DNA of 64,000 nucleotides from F1-120-MAGs238 sp964484185 (GCA_964484185.1 CAZAEQ010000021.1:12442-76441), one strand, 5' to 3'. Numbered from the stretch's first letter, positions 1 to 8,997 are shown. Numbers and translations are program-made. The notes: generated by a model not told the origin, from the sequence alone.

Positions 1-584
1 CCAGCGGCGACAAGCGAGCCCTGATAGCTCGCGATGCAGTTGACAGCCCCCTGAAGTCCCAAGCCCAGGGGTTGCCATTGAATTCCGTTCCACGCGGCGA
101 CCGAATTCGCGCTTCCTCCATCAGCAGTCGTGAAATTCCCTGCGGCAATGATCCTATTTTCAAATGGCAAGAGAGCCTGAACGTAGGCGTTGCTGGGACC
201 AAATCCGCCGCCTACCTGCTCCCAGTAGGTCCCATTCCATCGCAGGACTGCGCCCGTGTCGGCATCGCCCCGTTTTCCGACATAGAGAGTTCCTTGGTGA
301 ACCATGACGAACCTGACGTCAAAGATCCTCGGGCCCAATTGCTGCAAGTGCGAACCGTCCCAGGTGTAAACACCATTGAAGTCTTCGAGAACGAGGACGG
401 GAGGGAGTGGTCCACCACCGTCCGGGTCCCATTCTGTCATAGAGCGCGAAACGGGCGATTCAAAATCAGACTCACCAGGAAGCCATTGGCTAGCGCACTG
501 CGCCGTAGCGCCGGCAACGCCTAATACTGCCAGGGAGGCCAGGACGAGCGAATATCCAAGCAACTCGCGGCATCGACTTTTCAT
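1..584 (-). CDS. Secreted WNG-repeat protein, N-terminal part
   Basis: The reverse strand reads open from an ATG at 584 to the window edge (194 codons seen), so the 3' end is missing. The protein begins with a signal peptide (KSRCREL, then a hydrophobic stretch ending ATAQC). It continues with the same pattern as the two full-length secreted proteins at 714-3209 and 38363-41020: W-D-P-D-G-G-G-P near the N-terminus, then repeats of the type VLRWNGTYWEQVGGG and IIAAGNFTTADGG. By analogy it probably carries many such repeats, likely beta-propeller-like, and a C-terminal dockerin module outside the window. It is divergent from the 714 gene with about 130 bases between them. Function is unknown; export and a surface or extracellular location are inferred. 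Confidence 0.8.
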   Translation of the reverse strand, partial: MKSRCRELLGYSLVLASLAVLGVAGATAQCASQWLPGESDFESPVSRSMTEWDPDGGGPLPPVLVLEDFNGVYTWDGSHLQQLGPRIFDVRFVMVHQGTLYVGKRGDADTGAVLRWNGTYWEQVGGGFGPSNAYVQALLPFENRIIAAGNFTTADGGSANSVAAWNGIQWQPLGLGLQGAVNCIASYQGSLVAA

Positions 585-713
585 TGCATGGATGATAGTC
601 GATTACTTGATCAGATAGATGACACATTCTTTATAGGACTGCCGAAGATCGCGTAATTTCAAGTGAAAGGCTCGTGATAGAGTATCTCTTACGAATTTTG
701 AAAGCGAGCGAAC

Positions 714-3209
714 ATGCTGCGTCTGCTTCCGTCTGTTTCAGTTTCCATTGTCTTGTGCAGCGCCGTCACCGCTTTGGGGCAGGATTGCCCCGGGCAATGG
801 GAAAGTGGTATGGGCGTTCCGGGTCTGGATGGCAGCGTCGCCATCATGAAGAAGTGGGATCCCGATGGGCCGGGGCCATTGCAACCGGTGATCGTCATGG
901 GCGGAAACTTCAATATCGCTGGTGACACTTTCGCGTCGCATGTCGTCACGTGGGATGGATCAGCGTTTCAAGCACTGGGCTCAGGAGTATCTGGTTACGT
1001 TGGTGCTCTGGAAATTGATAACGACAACAATCTGATTGTCGGAGGCGGATTTACGGTCGCCGGCGGCGGCGTTGCGCGGTATGTCGCTCGCTGGAATGGG
1101 TCAACATGGAGCGAGGTCGGCGGCGGAACAGATGGACTCGTCACAGGTATCGCGAAAAACGCTGCTGGTCAACTTGTCATCGGTGGCCATTTCACACACG
1201 CGGGCGGCACCTCGTGTCTTCATGTCGCGAAATTGAATGGCGCGGCCTGGGAATCGATGGGGACTGGAATCCCCGGCAATGTTGCGGGGCTTGCGCGCGG
1301 TCCGGCCAATTCTGTGGTTGCGATTGCTTCAGGGACCAGTTCTGCCATCGATAGAGTCTGGAGCTGGAATGGGACAGCTTGGGCGAACATCACTAACGCC
1401 GTTATTCGCACTCTTACAAGCGTTGCCACGCATTCATCGGGAGATGCTCTTTTGTCGGGTGAGTTTACCAACGGCAGTCGAATTCAGCGGTGGGATGGAA
1501 CGACTTATTCGGGCATGGGAATTGTCAGTTCGAACAACGTGAGTCGCGTTCAAGTGCTTGATGACGGGGACATTTACGCGGTTCGAACTCAGACGACAAC
1601 GATCAATGGCGTCGCTCAATATGTGAACAACAACTGGGTCGAGGTTGCGCACATTGTGTCATCATCACCCCAAGTTGTGGAGAAACTCAACGGCAGTCTC
1701 ATGGTCGGCGGATCGCTGCATGAATTCGAAAATGGCTCATACTGGAACTATTTCAGATATCAGGACGACGGCAACTGGGTTGCGCCCCGCACTGGCTTTG
1801 ATTTCAATCACGTGCAGGCACTGCTGGAAACTTCCGATCACAGCCTCGTCGCGAGCGGATATTTCACTGCAATTAATGGTATTTCCTGCACACGAATCGC
1901 GAAGTTCGACGGAACAACCTGGTCACCTTTGGGTGCGGGATTGAACGAACTGGCGCGGGCGATCGTCCAGATGCCAGATGGTTCTATCGTGGCAGGGGGC
2001 GACTTCACAGCATCTGGCGGCAGCGCAAGATCCAAAATCGCCCGATGGGATGGTGCCTCCTGGCTTTCCATGGGTCCGACGTTCAACGGGCCGGTGACTG
2101 CGCTTGCAGTGGGCTTGGACGGCACGCTCTACGCCGGAGGCGGATTCCCAGGACTCATCGGAGGCGCCCGCGTCATGCGGTGGAATGGCACGTCGTCATG
2201 GTCACCTGTCGGGTCAGGAATCACTGAAGCGGCGGTAGGAGCGCTTTGTATCATGCCGAACGGCGCCTTGATTGCTGGTGGAAATTTCTCCGCCTCAGGT
2301 GGTTCGCCTGGAAACTACGTTGCCTCCTGGAACGGAACGACATGGTCTCCTCTGGGTGCTGGATGTAATGCCGAAGTGAGATGTGCGGTCGTCAGTCCGT
2401 CGGGCGACCTCTTCGTTGGCGGACTCTTTTCCAGTGCGGGCGGCGTTCCTGCACAGGGAGTTGCAAGGTGGAGTGGATCCTGGTCAGCAGTGGGTGGAGG
2501 ACTCTTTGGCGGCGAGATCAATGAACTCACGCTCAGCGCAAATCAGGAGTTATACGCGGCAGGAACATTTCAAACTACGCCAGGGCGAATAGTAAGATCG
2601 ATTGCCCGATTTGACGGCTTGCAATGGCGGCCGATGGGTGAAGGTTTGAGCGACAGTGCCGATGTGGTCGCGGTGCATTCGGTTGCGGCACTTTCAAACG
2701 GCCGTATTGCCGCAGGCGGTCGTTTCAGCAATTCGGGAACAATTTTGTCGCGATCACTTGCATTCTTTGATCCTGGTGTTGCGCCTGAGATTGCTGTTCA
2801 GCCTGTGGATTTCGATGCGTGCGTTCAACATATGGCTGAGTTTCACGTGGCGGCGAGCAGCAGTTCTCCGCTCGCCTATCGCTGGCAGAAGAATGGCGCG
2901 GATATATCTCTGGCCGCGAACCCCAGCGCAGCAAGCGATACGCTGCACCTTGATAATCTTACTTTTGCGGATATTGGTCGATACTCGTGTCGAGTTTCCA
3001 ACGAGTGCCGATTCACAATAACCCGCAGCGCGCAACTCGGAGTCTGCGCAGCGGACTTCAATTGCGATTCTGGCGTGGATATATTCGACTACCTCGATTT
3101 TGTTGCCGCCTTTGCAGATGGTCAAAGCGGTGCCGAAATCAATGGTGATGGCACTGTCGATTTTTTCGACTATCTGGACTTTGTAGATTCGTTTAGCCGC
3201 GGCTGCTAG
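714..3209 (+). CDS. Secreted WNG-repeat protein with Ig-like and GC-type dockerin domains
   Basis: This 831-residue protein has a signal peptide (hydrophobic core SVSIVLCSAVTAL, cleavage near LGQ-DC). From about residue 40 to 690 it carries many repeats built around 'aRWnGttWspvGsG' and 'GdlivGGnFtsagG', a pattern like Kelch or other beta-propeller blades. An Ig-like domain follows at about 700-775 (YRWQKNGADI, then D-I-G-R-Y-S-C-R-V). The last 55 residues hold two Ca-binding-loop repeats (DFNCDSGVDIFDYLDF and INGDGTVDFFDYLDF) ending in SRGC, the GC-type dockerin tail of Phycisphaerae. The start follows a GAAAGCGAG sequence. The gene is convergent with the HNH gene, with one base between them. 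It is a paralogue of the proteins at 1-584 and 38363-41020. Partner and ligand are unknown. Confidence 0.9.
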   Translation: MLRLLPSVSVSIVLCSAVTALGQDCPGQWESGMGVPGLDGSVAIMKKWDPDGPGPLQPVIVMGGNFNIAGDTFASHVVTWDGSAFQALGSGVSGYVGALEIDNDNNLIVGGGFTVAGGGVARYVARWNGSTWSEVGGGTDGLVTGIAKNAAGQLVIGGHFTHAGGTSCLHVAKLNGAAWESMGTGIPGNVAGLARGPANSVVAIASGTSSAIDRVWSWNGTAWANITNAVIRTLTSVATHSSGDALLSGEFTNGSRIQRWDGTTYSGMGIVSSNNVSRVQVLDDGDIYAVRTQTTTINGVAQYVNNNWVEVAHIVSSSPQVVEKLNGSLMVGGSLHEFENGSYWNYFRYQDDGNWVAPRTGFDFNHVQALLETSDHSLVASGYFTAINGISCTRIAKFDGTTWSPLGAGLNELARAIVQMPDGSIVAGGDFTASGGSARSKIARWDGASWLSMGPTFNGPVTALAVGLDGTLYAGGGFPGLIGGARVMRWNGTSSWSPVGSGITEAAVGALCIMPNGALIAGGNFSASGGSPGNYVASWNGTTWSPLGAGCNAEVRCAVVSPSGDLFVGGLFSSAGGVPAQGVARWSGSWSAVGGGLFGGEINELTLSANQELYAAGTFQTTPGRIVRSIARFDGLQWRPMGEGLSDSADVVAVHSVAALSNGRIAAGGRFSNSGTILSRSLAFFDPGVAPEIAVQPVDFDACVQHMAEFHVAASSSSPLAYRWQKNGADISLAANPSAASDTLHLDNLTFADIGRYSCRVSNECRFTITRSAQLGVCAADFNCDSGVDIFDYLDFVAAFADGQSGAEINGDGTVDFFDYLDFVDSFSRGC

Positions 3210-3210
3210 A

Positions 3211-3960
3211 TCAGCGCAATTCAACGCTCCAATACGCATGATCCAGGAATTGCTTCCACGAGGCGTACTTCTCGTTGCCCAGGCGCAGGGCGATCAGCGG
3301 ATTCCGCTTGGGCTTTTCGGGCTTGCGGATCAGCTTCATGTTGGCCTGCTCGGGATTTCTGCCGCCCTTTCTGGCGTTGCACTTGATGCACGCGCAGACG
3401 AGGTTCTCCCAGGTTTCTTTGCCTTTGAGCGTGCGAGGTTGCACGTGGTCGATTGACAGGTCGGCGGTGGGGAAGTGGCGGCCGCAGTACTGGCAGGTAT
3501 TGCGATCGCGGGCGAAGAGGTTGCGGCGGTTGAGTTTGACGCCTTGTTCGGGGAGGCGGTCGTAGCCCAGCAGGCGGATGATTCTGGGGACAGCGATTTC
3601 GAAGCGGACGGTTTTCACCCAGTCGTGCTTCTCGCGTTCGAACTCGGCTTGGTAAGACGCGACATCGGTCCAGGATTCAAAGTTGTAACTGTGATACTGG
3701 GGGCCAGCTTCGGTCTGGTCAACCTCGATTACTTCCGCAAGATCGCGGCAGAGCATGCAGAACGCACGCTTGGCGGAAATCACGCGGATCGCCGTGTACA
3801 AACGGTTGAGTACGAGTACTTTGGAAGTCAGGCTTTCGGGAGTGACGATCGCACCGCTGCCCAGGGCGTGCTCCATCGACGACTCATCTATGACCGGGAA
3901 AGTTAAGTCCCTCTCGATCGGTATACCAAGCGAATGCTGGGTCGACTTTCGTCCCATCAC
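3211..3960 (-). CDS. HNH endonuclease family protein
   Basis: The 249-residue protein carries a zinc-associated HNH motif: CQYCG (about residues 167-171), then L-S-I-D-H-V at the catalytic position, a W-E-N-L-V motif, C-I-K-C-N and R-K-G-G. This is the standard H-N-H/N layout with two CxxC pairs. The upstream half (V-L-V-L-N-R-L-Y-T-A and R-A-F-C-M-L) matches a short-domain HNH family widespread in planctomycetes and cyanobacteria. The start is uncertain: ATG at 3960 has no clear ribosome site, and an internal ATG at about 3876 (M-E-H-A-L-G) would still give a complete family protein. It may be a housekeeping nuclease or of mobile origin; no restriction or intron context is visible. Confidence 0.85.
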   Translation of the reverse strand: MMGRKSTQHSLGIPIERDLTFPVIDESSMEHALGSGAIVTPESLTSKVLVLNRLYTAIRVISAKRAFCMLCRDLAEVIEVDQTEAGPQYHSYNFESWTDVASYQAEFEREKHDWVKTVRFEIAVPRIIRLLGYDRLPEQGVKLNRRNLFARDRNTCQYCGRHFPTADLSIDHVQPRTLKGKETWENLVCACIKCNARKGGRNPEQANMKLIRKPEKPKRNPLIALRLGNEKYASWKQFLDHAYWSVELR

Positions 3961-4105
3961 TGCACACTGCCGGCGGTGTTGGCACCCCCTGGCTCCTCAG
4001 AAAGTCATCGGCCGTGCTCCGCAGCGGCTTGAAGTCTCTCTGGCATAGATTGTTGCATGACTGCAGGGTGTCAGGCAAGTGGTCGCAGAAATTGTTTATC
4101 GGAGG

Positions 4106-4183
4106 TCAGATCGGGGTCGAAACGGTGTTATTTTCATCGAACACCTTCCCATCGACCAGTCGAACGATGCGATCGGCGCGTGC
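4106..4183 (-). pseudogene. Relic of an ABC transporter ATPase 3' end
   Basis: The reverse strand encodes ARADRIVRLVDGKV, then FDENNTVSTPI and a stop. This matches the extreme C-terminus of the LolD-like ATPase at 6507-7325 (ARADRVVRLVDGKV) almost exactly, but nothing upstream of it is ATPase-like. It sits between the HNH gene and the subtilase gene. The DNA match to the intact gene is a 32-base block (4149-4180 versus 6529-6560) with one mismatch. It is a broken gene end, left by insertion or rearrangement. Confidence 0.7.
4149..4180. repeat. Left copy of a 32-base direct repeat
   Basis: This stretch repeats at 6529-6560 in the same orientation with one difference (T versus C at base 19). 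It lies in the ATPase relic, and its partner lies in the 3' end of the intact ATPase gene. The two copies bracket about 2.35 kb holding the subtilase and a PEP-CTERM protein gene. Confidence 0.85.
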
Positions 4184-4251
4184 GTTCAGCGATCTAGAGA
4201 CTAGCCCCAAAATTGTATTGAAGCCATGAATACTTGACAATGAATGGTGAG

Positions 4252-5690
4252 TTATGGGTTGATGAGGTTGCCAATATCAAGAGTTCTTCCAGAAATTGTA
4301 ACTCCACTGAGAGAAGGCACAACACGGCCGGAACCAGCGAGTTTGATTTTGACATCGTCGCAGGTGTACTCAGGGTGAATTGACAGCAGCAATGCAACTG
4401 CGCCAGCGACGTGCGGTGTGGCTGCGGATGTGCCGCCAAACCAGGTGTATAGACCCAGTTGTGGATATGGCATCATGCGTAAAGTCACGTTTCGCCATCC
4501 TGGTGCGGCCAAAAGGATGGTTTGTGGCCCAAAATTGCTGCCCTGATCTCGGCCGCAACTCACCAGCGCATTGTTGTAGACCGCGAGGCAGTCGTTGTGA
4601 TCAGTCGCTGCAACGGCAATGACTGCCGGATAGTATCGGGAAAAAACCGCCGGGAGGTAATCGCCGTCTGGCCCGGTATTGTCGATATTGCAGTTGTTGT
4701 TTCCGGCAGCTGCAACCACAACGTGATCTTGCTGATACGCGACTTCAAGGAGGTCCGCGAACGCAGTCGGAAATGGGGCTACGAGAGAGAAACTGGAAAC
4801 TCGCGCGTTGTTGAAAAGTGCATAATCAAGCGCCCTGACGCAACGTTCCCCCAACAGTTCAAGTTCAAAGTTGCCATCACCCTCCCCCCATATCGAGAGC
4901 GACATAAGACGGCACTTTGGTGCAATGCCCGCAGGTCCAGAACCGTGCATCGAGAAGATAAGTCCGGCTGCACTCGTCCCGTGCGACCAATAATCATCAA
5001 CCCCTGGAAAAGGTCGAGGGTCCCCTGAAGGAGTGTCCTGAAATCTGGCTCCATGGATATCGTCCACGATTCCATTGAGGTCATTGTCAATTCCATCCCC
5101 CGCGATTTCATCTGGATTCGTCCAGAGTGAATTCACCAGCGCAGGGTGATCGATCGAGAACATGCCATCAATTACTGCCACCACGATATTCGGATCTCCC
5201 TTCGTCACCTGCCAGGCCTGCTCCAGTTTCATGTCGCGGCCGGAGATGCCAACAACTCCAGCGATCGGCTGTCCATTGTTCTGCCGAGCCCATTGGAATT
5301 GAGAAATGTTTGCAGCCGTGAGGAAAGGCAACTGGGTTGGGTCTCCTGCCTGACCTTGGCAAGGGGTAGTCCAGACTTCAGTGTCCCCCGCACTGCACTC
5401 CGCATACTTGACGTTGGGTGAATCAGAGAGCGCTTTGGCTACCAAAGCGGCATTGAGTTGGGGACAATTGATGCTAACAAGTCCGGGCAACATCTGAGAG
5501 CGCCATTTGATCGAGGCCCCATATTGGGCAAGCAGCGCGGCATGTGCCGGGCCATCAGGTGAGTTCTCAAAACGAACGAGTATCCGCCTATTGCTTACTA
5601 CTGGTACAGCAAGCGTGGGAAATGCGCTGGCGACCAAACAGATAGCGGCCCCCCCCCCCAAACAACGATCTTCTGAATCTTGGAAGTCAT
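4252..5690 (-). CDS. Subtilisin-like (S8) secreted protease, frameshifted signal peptide
   Basis: The protein has a propeptide-like N-terminal region (RILVRFENSPDG) and the S8 catalytic set: Asp in VAVIDG (about residue 165, counted from the internal TTG at 5661), His in SHGTSAAG (about 227), oxyanion Asn in AAAGNNN (about 322) and Ser in GGTSAATPHVAG (about 412). The only good start is ATG 5690, preceded by AAAGGAG, giving MTSKIQKIVVW. That frame is shifted against the protease frame at a run of 11 G on the coding strand (5649-5659). One extra G, or two fewer, would join them into a normal signal peptide (IQKIVVWGGGAAICLVASA). The reading frame as given starts only at TTG 5661 inside the run. 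The gene is divergent from the PEP-CTERM gene at 5779. It ends near 469 residues with no anchor domain, so the product is probably secreted. Confidence 0.85.
5649..5659. repeat. Homopolymer of 11 C within the subtilase start region
   Basis: Eleven consecutive C on the + strand (G on the coding strand) fall inside the signal-peptide coding part of the subtilase gene, at the point where the reading frame breaks. It is either a slipped-strand contingency tract or a sequencing length error. Confidence 0.9.
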
Positions 5691-5778
5691 CGAATTCTCC
5701 TTTGATTTTCTGGTATCGGGCAGGAGTTGTGGCACCTTTAGTGTGAGTAGTGCAAAATAGAACAAAGGGAGTTTCGTA

Positions 5779-6441
5779 ATGTTGAGAATTGCGTTGCTAA
5801 GTTTCGGAGTTGCTGGCATTGCCCTCGGGCAAACACCCTTTGCCAATCTCTATTGGGAAGTCAATGACGGCACTGGATGGACTCGGACTCAGTTGACCAC
5901 TACGCAGCAGAATGTTCAAGTTCGACTTGCGGCTGAATGGGGTGGGAGTGGTGCGTCTTGGTTTGGCGGCACCAATTTTGATGCGGTGATTCACACAGTT
6001 GATGGCAGTGACAGTGTCTCGAACATGACTCGGCCGCCACCATTTAATTTCGCAATCACATGGAATCCTGCGGTGTTTCGGCAGGGAAATATGCTAAAGT
6101 TAGACGATTCCCGCGATCTTGATGCCCCAGGAGTAGGCGCACACTGGCTGGATTGCGGTCAGGGTAACGGGGCGTTTGGTGATCCGATAGACACAAGCAA
6201 TCCCGCCGTCATCTTTCGCTTTGATTTGCATTTTACTGAGGTCACGGGGAATAGAGAGATCAATTCGGTGCAGCGTTCATTGAACGGACCTCCGCCATAT
6301 AACGCGCTGCTTTGGACGATTGATAGTCGTGCTATCCGCGTGCAAGCGGAGACATTTGCTGTGGATGTGATGTATGTTCCAGCACCGAGCACGCTTGCGC
6401 TGCTCGGATGCAGCACGTTGCTGGTGCGAAGGCGCAGATGA
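5779..6441 (+). CDS. PEP-CTERM-like exported protein
   Basis: This 220-residue protein has a short signal peptide (RIALLSFGVAGIALG, cleavage near QTP). Its C-terminal tail is V-P-A-P-S-T-L-A-L-L-G, hydrophobic residues and four Arg, the layout of PEP-CTERM sorting signals, with PAP replacing PEP. The middle is a beta-rich secreted domain without a motif I recognise (it includes WNPAVFRQGNML and an N-terminal NLYWEVNDGTGW). The start ATG is well supported by GGGAG ten bases upstream. The gene is divergent from the subtilase, with about 90 bases between the two starts, and both lie inside the block flanked by the 32-base direct repeats. Export and anchoring by an exosortase-type system are inferred; no exosortase is in the window. 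Confidence 0.8.
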   Translation: MLRIALLSFGVAGIALGQTPFANLYWEVNDGTGWTRTQLTTTQQNVQVRLAAEWGGSGASWFGGTNFDAVIHTVDGSDSVSNMTRPPPFNFAITWNPAVFRQGNMLKLDDSRDLDAPGVGAHWLDCGQGNGAFGDPIDTSNPAVIFRFDLHFTEVTGNREINSVQRSLNGPPPYNALLWTIDSRAIRVQAETFAVDVMYVPAPSTLALLGCSTLLVRRRR

Positions 6442-6506
6442 CCTTTTGCCAATGTGGGATATAGATCGTGTTCAATTCAAACGTGTCGCCCTGGACACTA
6501 CATGCA

Positions 6507-7325
6507 TCAGGCGATAGGACTTACTTTGCCATCGACCAGTCGAACGACGCGATCGGCGCGAGCCGCGGTCGCGGCATCGTGCGTCACAATCACCATGGTT
6601 TGGCGGCTTTCACGCTGGATTTCATCGAGCAGGTCAAGGATGTGGGCGCCGGTTTCCTGATCGAGATTGCCCGTTGGCTCATCTGCGAGGACAACAGGCG
6701 GCTGATTGATGAGAGCGCGGGCGATGGCGACACGCTGGCGCTCGCCGCCGGAAAGCTCTGATGGACGGTGATTCAGGCGATCGCCCAGACCGACGCGTGT
6801 GAGCAGTTTTTGGGCACGGTCTGTGAGTTCTTCTTTCTTGCGGCTGTAGCCGATGCGACCCAGTCCGATCATCGGCGAGATGAGAACGTTTTCGATCACG
6901 GGCAATTCGGGGAACAGGTGATAGAACTGAAAGACCAGGCCGACAGAGTGATTGCGATAGCTATCGAGTTCGGCATTCGAAAACGTGCTAAGTTCGCGGC
7001 CGTTAAATGTGATGGACGCTTGAACTGAATTGTCGACATGAGTTGAACTGTGGACCGGGGCCGATATCTCTGTCGCGCCCTTCACCGAAGATTGAGTTGA
7101 TCGGGGTGCGGCGATTGGTGGAGAAGCAACGGTTGCGCGTACGACATCGGGCCGATCCAGCCCGCCCAGCAGATGCAGAAGTGTTGATTTCCCAGAGCCA
7201 GAACGCCCGAGGATCGCGACGCGTTCGCCTTCTTCAATTGAGAACGAGACACCCTTGAGCACAGGAACTTTGACCTTACCCAGGGTATATGTCTTTGAGA
7301 CGTTATGTGCGGCGAGGATTGGCAT
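6507..7325 (-). CDS. lolD: LolD/MacB-type ABC transporter ATP-binding protein
   Basis: The 272-residue ATPase energises the FtsX-like permease encoded just upstream and probably drives lipoprotein release from the inner membrane. It shows Walker A GRSGSGKST (about 40-48), a Q-loop region FQFYHLFPEL (about 133-142) that resembles LolD, signature LSGGERQRV (about 191-199), Walker B VVLADEPTGNLD and switch His in VTHD. The start is ATG 7325, two bases after the permease stop. An unusual insertion of about 40 residues rich in Ser, Thr, Ala and Pro (about 61-104) separates Walker A from the I-T-F-N-G strand, where LolD has about five residues. The last codons carry the 32-base repeat shared with the relic at 4106-4183. 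MacB-type function is an alternative, but the permease looks more like LolC/E. Confidence 0.85.
   Translation of the reverse strand: MPILAAHNVSKTYTLGKVKVPVLKGVSFSIEEGERVAILGRSGSGKSTLLHLLGGLDRPDVVRATVASPPIAAPRSTQSSVKGATEISAPVHSSTHVDNSVQASITFNGRELSTFSNAELDSYRNHSVGLVFQFYHLFPELPVIENVLISPMIGLGRIGYSRKKEELTDRAQKLLTRVGLGDRLNHRPSELSGGERQRVAIARALINQPPVVLADEPTGNLDQETGAHILDLLDEIQRESRQTMVIVTHDAATAARADRVVRLVDGKVSPIA
6529..6560. repeat. Right copy of the 32-base direct repeat
   Basis: Same sequence as 4149-4180 with one mismatch. It codes for the ADRVVRLVDG region of the LolD-like ATPase. Homology stops sharply on both sides, as expected at a recombination junction. Confidence 0.85.
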
Positions 7326-7327
7326 GG

Positions 7328-8926
7328 TTATTCGAAGCGGAGCGATTGGACTGGATCCATGCGGGCAGCGCGGATGGCGGGGATCAGTGCTCCCATGACG
7401 GAGAAGATGATGCCGCCGGAAAGGACGATTGCAACTTTGTCCCAGCGGAGGTCGCTGGGGATCTGGCTGAAGTAATAGACGCTGGGGTCCCAGATCTGCA
7501 CGCCGAAACTCTGGCCCATCCATTCGTGGATGGTGTTGATATTGGAGATGATCAGGAAGGAAAGGCCAAAGCCAAGAGTTGAGCCGACCAGGCCAATGGC
7601 GAGGCCATAGCGGAGCCACAGCCACGCGATGCCGGTGCGGCTTGCACCCATAGCGCGAAGGATGCCGATGTCTTTGGTCTTTTCGCTGACCATGGACCAG
7701 AAGATCGAGAGAACCAGGACCACGGCGACGAGTGAGATGATGCTGAACAGGAAGAGCACCAGGCCGATCTCGTGCTTCACAGCGCCGATGAACTGGGCGT
7801 TCTGCTGCTCCCAGGTTTGAATACTGATGCGATCGGCATCGGGAACTTTGCCAACGTGTTTTGCCGCGAATTTTTCATAGGCAGCGCGGCAGCGTATCGC
7901 GAGATCGTTGGCTGTTTTGCCATCTATTGCACGTACAAGAACACCGGTGACGCGGGCGGGTTCTTCGACCAGAGACGATTCAGTTGGCCGTTCGATTCGC
8001 TCTTCGCCGGTCTTAGGGTCTTTCACAATCTTGATCGCGCCAGCTTTGTTGTCCAGCCGCTGCGCCTTATCCATCTTCAGCATCTTTTGAAGCTCACCGA
8101 TGGGGACAAGCACCATGTTCTTGTCGAAGATGTAGACATCGGTCTTGAATTCATTGGCAACTGGGAAGATGCGGGACTGCATTTCCACGCCGCGACCCTT
8201 GGAATCCAGCGGCAATACGTGAAGTGTCACATTGCCATTCTGCGGCAGGATTACACGATTTAATACCATCGAACCATCGGATTGACGCGACCGCGTTGCA
8301 CCAAAGTTATAGACGCCGGATTTCTCGCGGATGTTGTAGCCCGAGACTTCGGTCCCCATCACGATACCGGGCTTGTACGCACCAGCTTCATCGCTGAAGC
8401 GTCGAAGCTGCTTGCCGTTGTCAAACATCCGCGACCAGAGTTCATCGTGGGCTTGAAGTTCAGTGCTTCCACGTTCAACCTTCAGCGGCGGCAAGCGCGG
8501 GTCTTCTCGTTCGGTGTCTTTGGGCAGCGGCGTGGTAATCGGCTTCCACCACAGCGAGTCGTAGTAGTTGGTCACTTTGTTGAAGGAGACCGGATCGATC
8601 CCCTTGAGCGCAACGTTCACAGTGCGGCCATCGGGCAAACCAAGCACCCCAAAGCTCTCAATGACGGGCGCGGCGGCGAGGACATAACCATCATCTGATT
8701 CAAGCAGCTTGATCAGCTCGTCGTAATGCGCAAATCCGGTATTGGACCATTCAATACGAACATCGCCAACAAGCTTGCGCCCGGAATCAAGCAAAACCTT
8801 GAGAAACCCGCCCATGACCGACCACGTCACCAGCACCATCGTGGTACACAACATGACCGCCAGCGATGCCAGGAGAGGCATCACTTTGCTGGTCAGATAG
8901 CGGCGTGTCAGGAGGGCTTGGTACAC
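7328..8926 (-). CDS. LolC/LolE-like FtsX-family ABC permease
   Basis: This is an inner-membrane permease of about 532 residues with the FtsX/LolC topology: an N-terminal helix (M-P-L-L-A-S-L-A-V-M-L), a large periplasmic domain of about 330 residues, then three C-terminal helices. The second helix region includes F-L-F-S-I-I-S-L-V-A-V-V-L-V-L and the conserved K-T-K-D-I-G-I-L-R-A-M-G-A. The C-terminal I-P-A-I-R-A-A-R-M-D-P-V-Q-S-L-R-F-E is the hallmark end of this family. The frame stays open upstream to 9004, but that would overlap the divergent SDR gene. A GTG at 8926 (VYQALLTRRYL) fits the usual family N-terminus better. With the ATPase immediately downstream it forms a two-gene transporter unit, probably for lipoprotein sorting. 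Confidence 0.85.
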   Translation of the reverse strand: MYQALLTRRYLTSKVMPLLASLAVMLCTTMVLVTWSVMGGFLKVLLDSGRKLVGDVRIEWSNTGFAHYDELIKLLESDDGYVLAAAPVIESFGVLGLPDGRTVNVALKGIDPVSFNKVTNYYDSLWWKPITTPLPKDTEREDPRLPPLKVERGSTELQAHDELWSRMFDNGKQLRRFSDEAGAYKPGIVMGTEVSGYNIREKSGVYNFGATRSRQSDGSMVLNRVILPQNGNVTLHVLPLDSKGRGVEMQSRIFPVANEFKTDVYIFDKNMVLVPIGELQKMLKMDKAQRLDNKAGAIKIVKDPKTGEERIERPTESSLVEEPARVTGVLVRAIDGKTANDLAIRCRAAYEKFAAKHVGKVPDADRISIQTWEQQNAQFIGAVKHEIGLVLFLFSIISLVAVVLVLSIFWSMVSEKTKDIGILRAMGASRTGIAWLWLRYGLAIGLVGSTLGFGLSFLIISNINTIHEWMGQSFGVQIWDPSVYYFSQIPSDLRWDKVAIVLSGGIIFSVMGALIPAIRAARMDPVQSLRFE

Positions 8927-8997
8927 GGGGTTGAGAGTAGGAGAGACGCTGGCCAGATGCAGAAGTTCCCACACTTTGTGCTGGTGTATCCTTGCCC

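Noticed and set aside
2754..3239. 161-codon reverse frame at the end of the first repeat protein gene
   Set aside because: It is antisense to the Ig-like and dockerin coding region and overlaps the end of the HNH gene.
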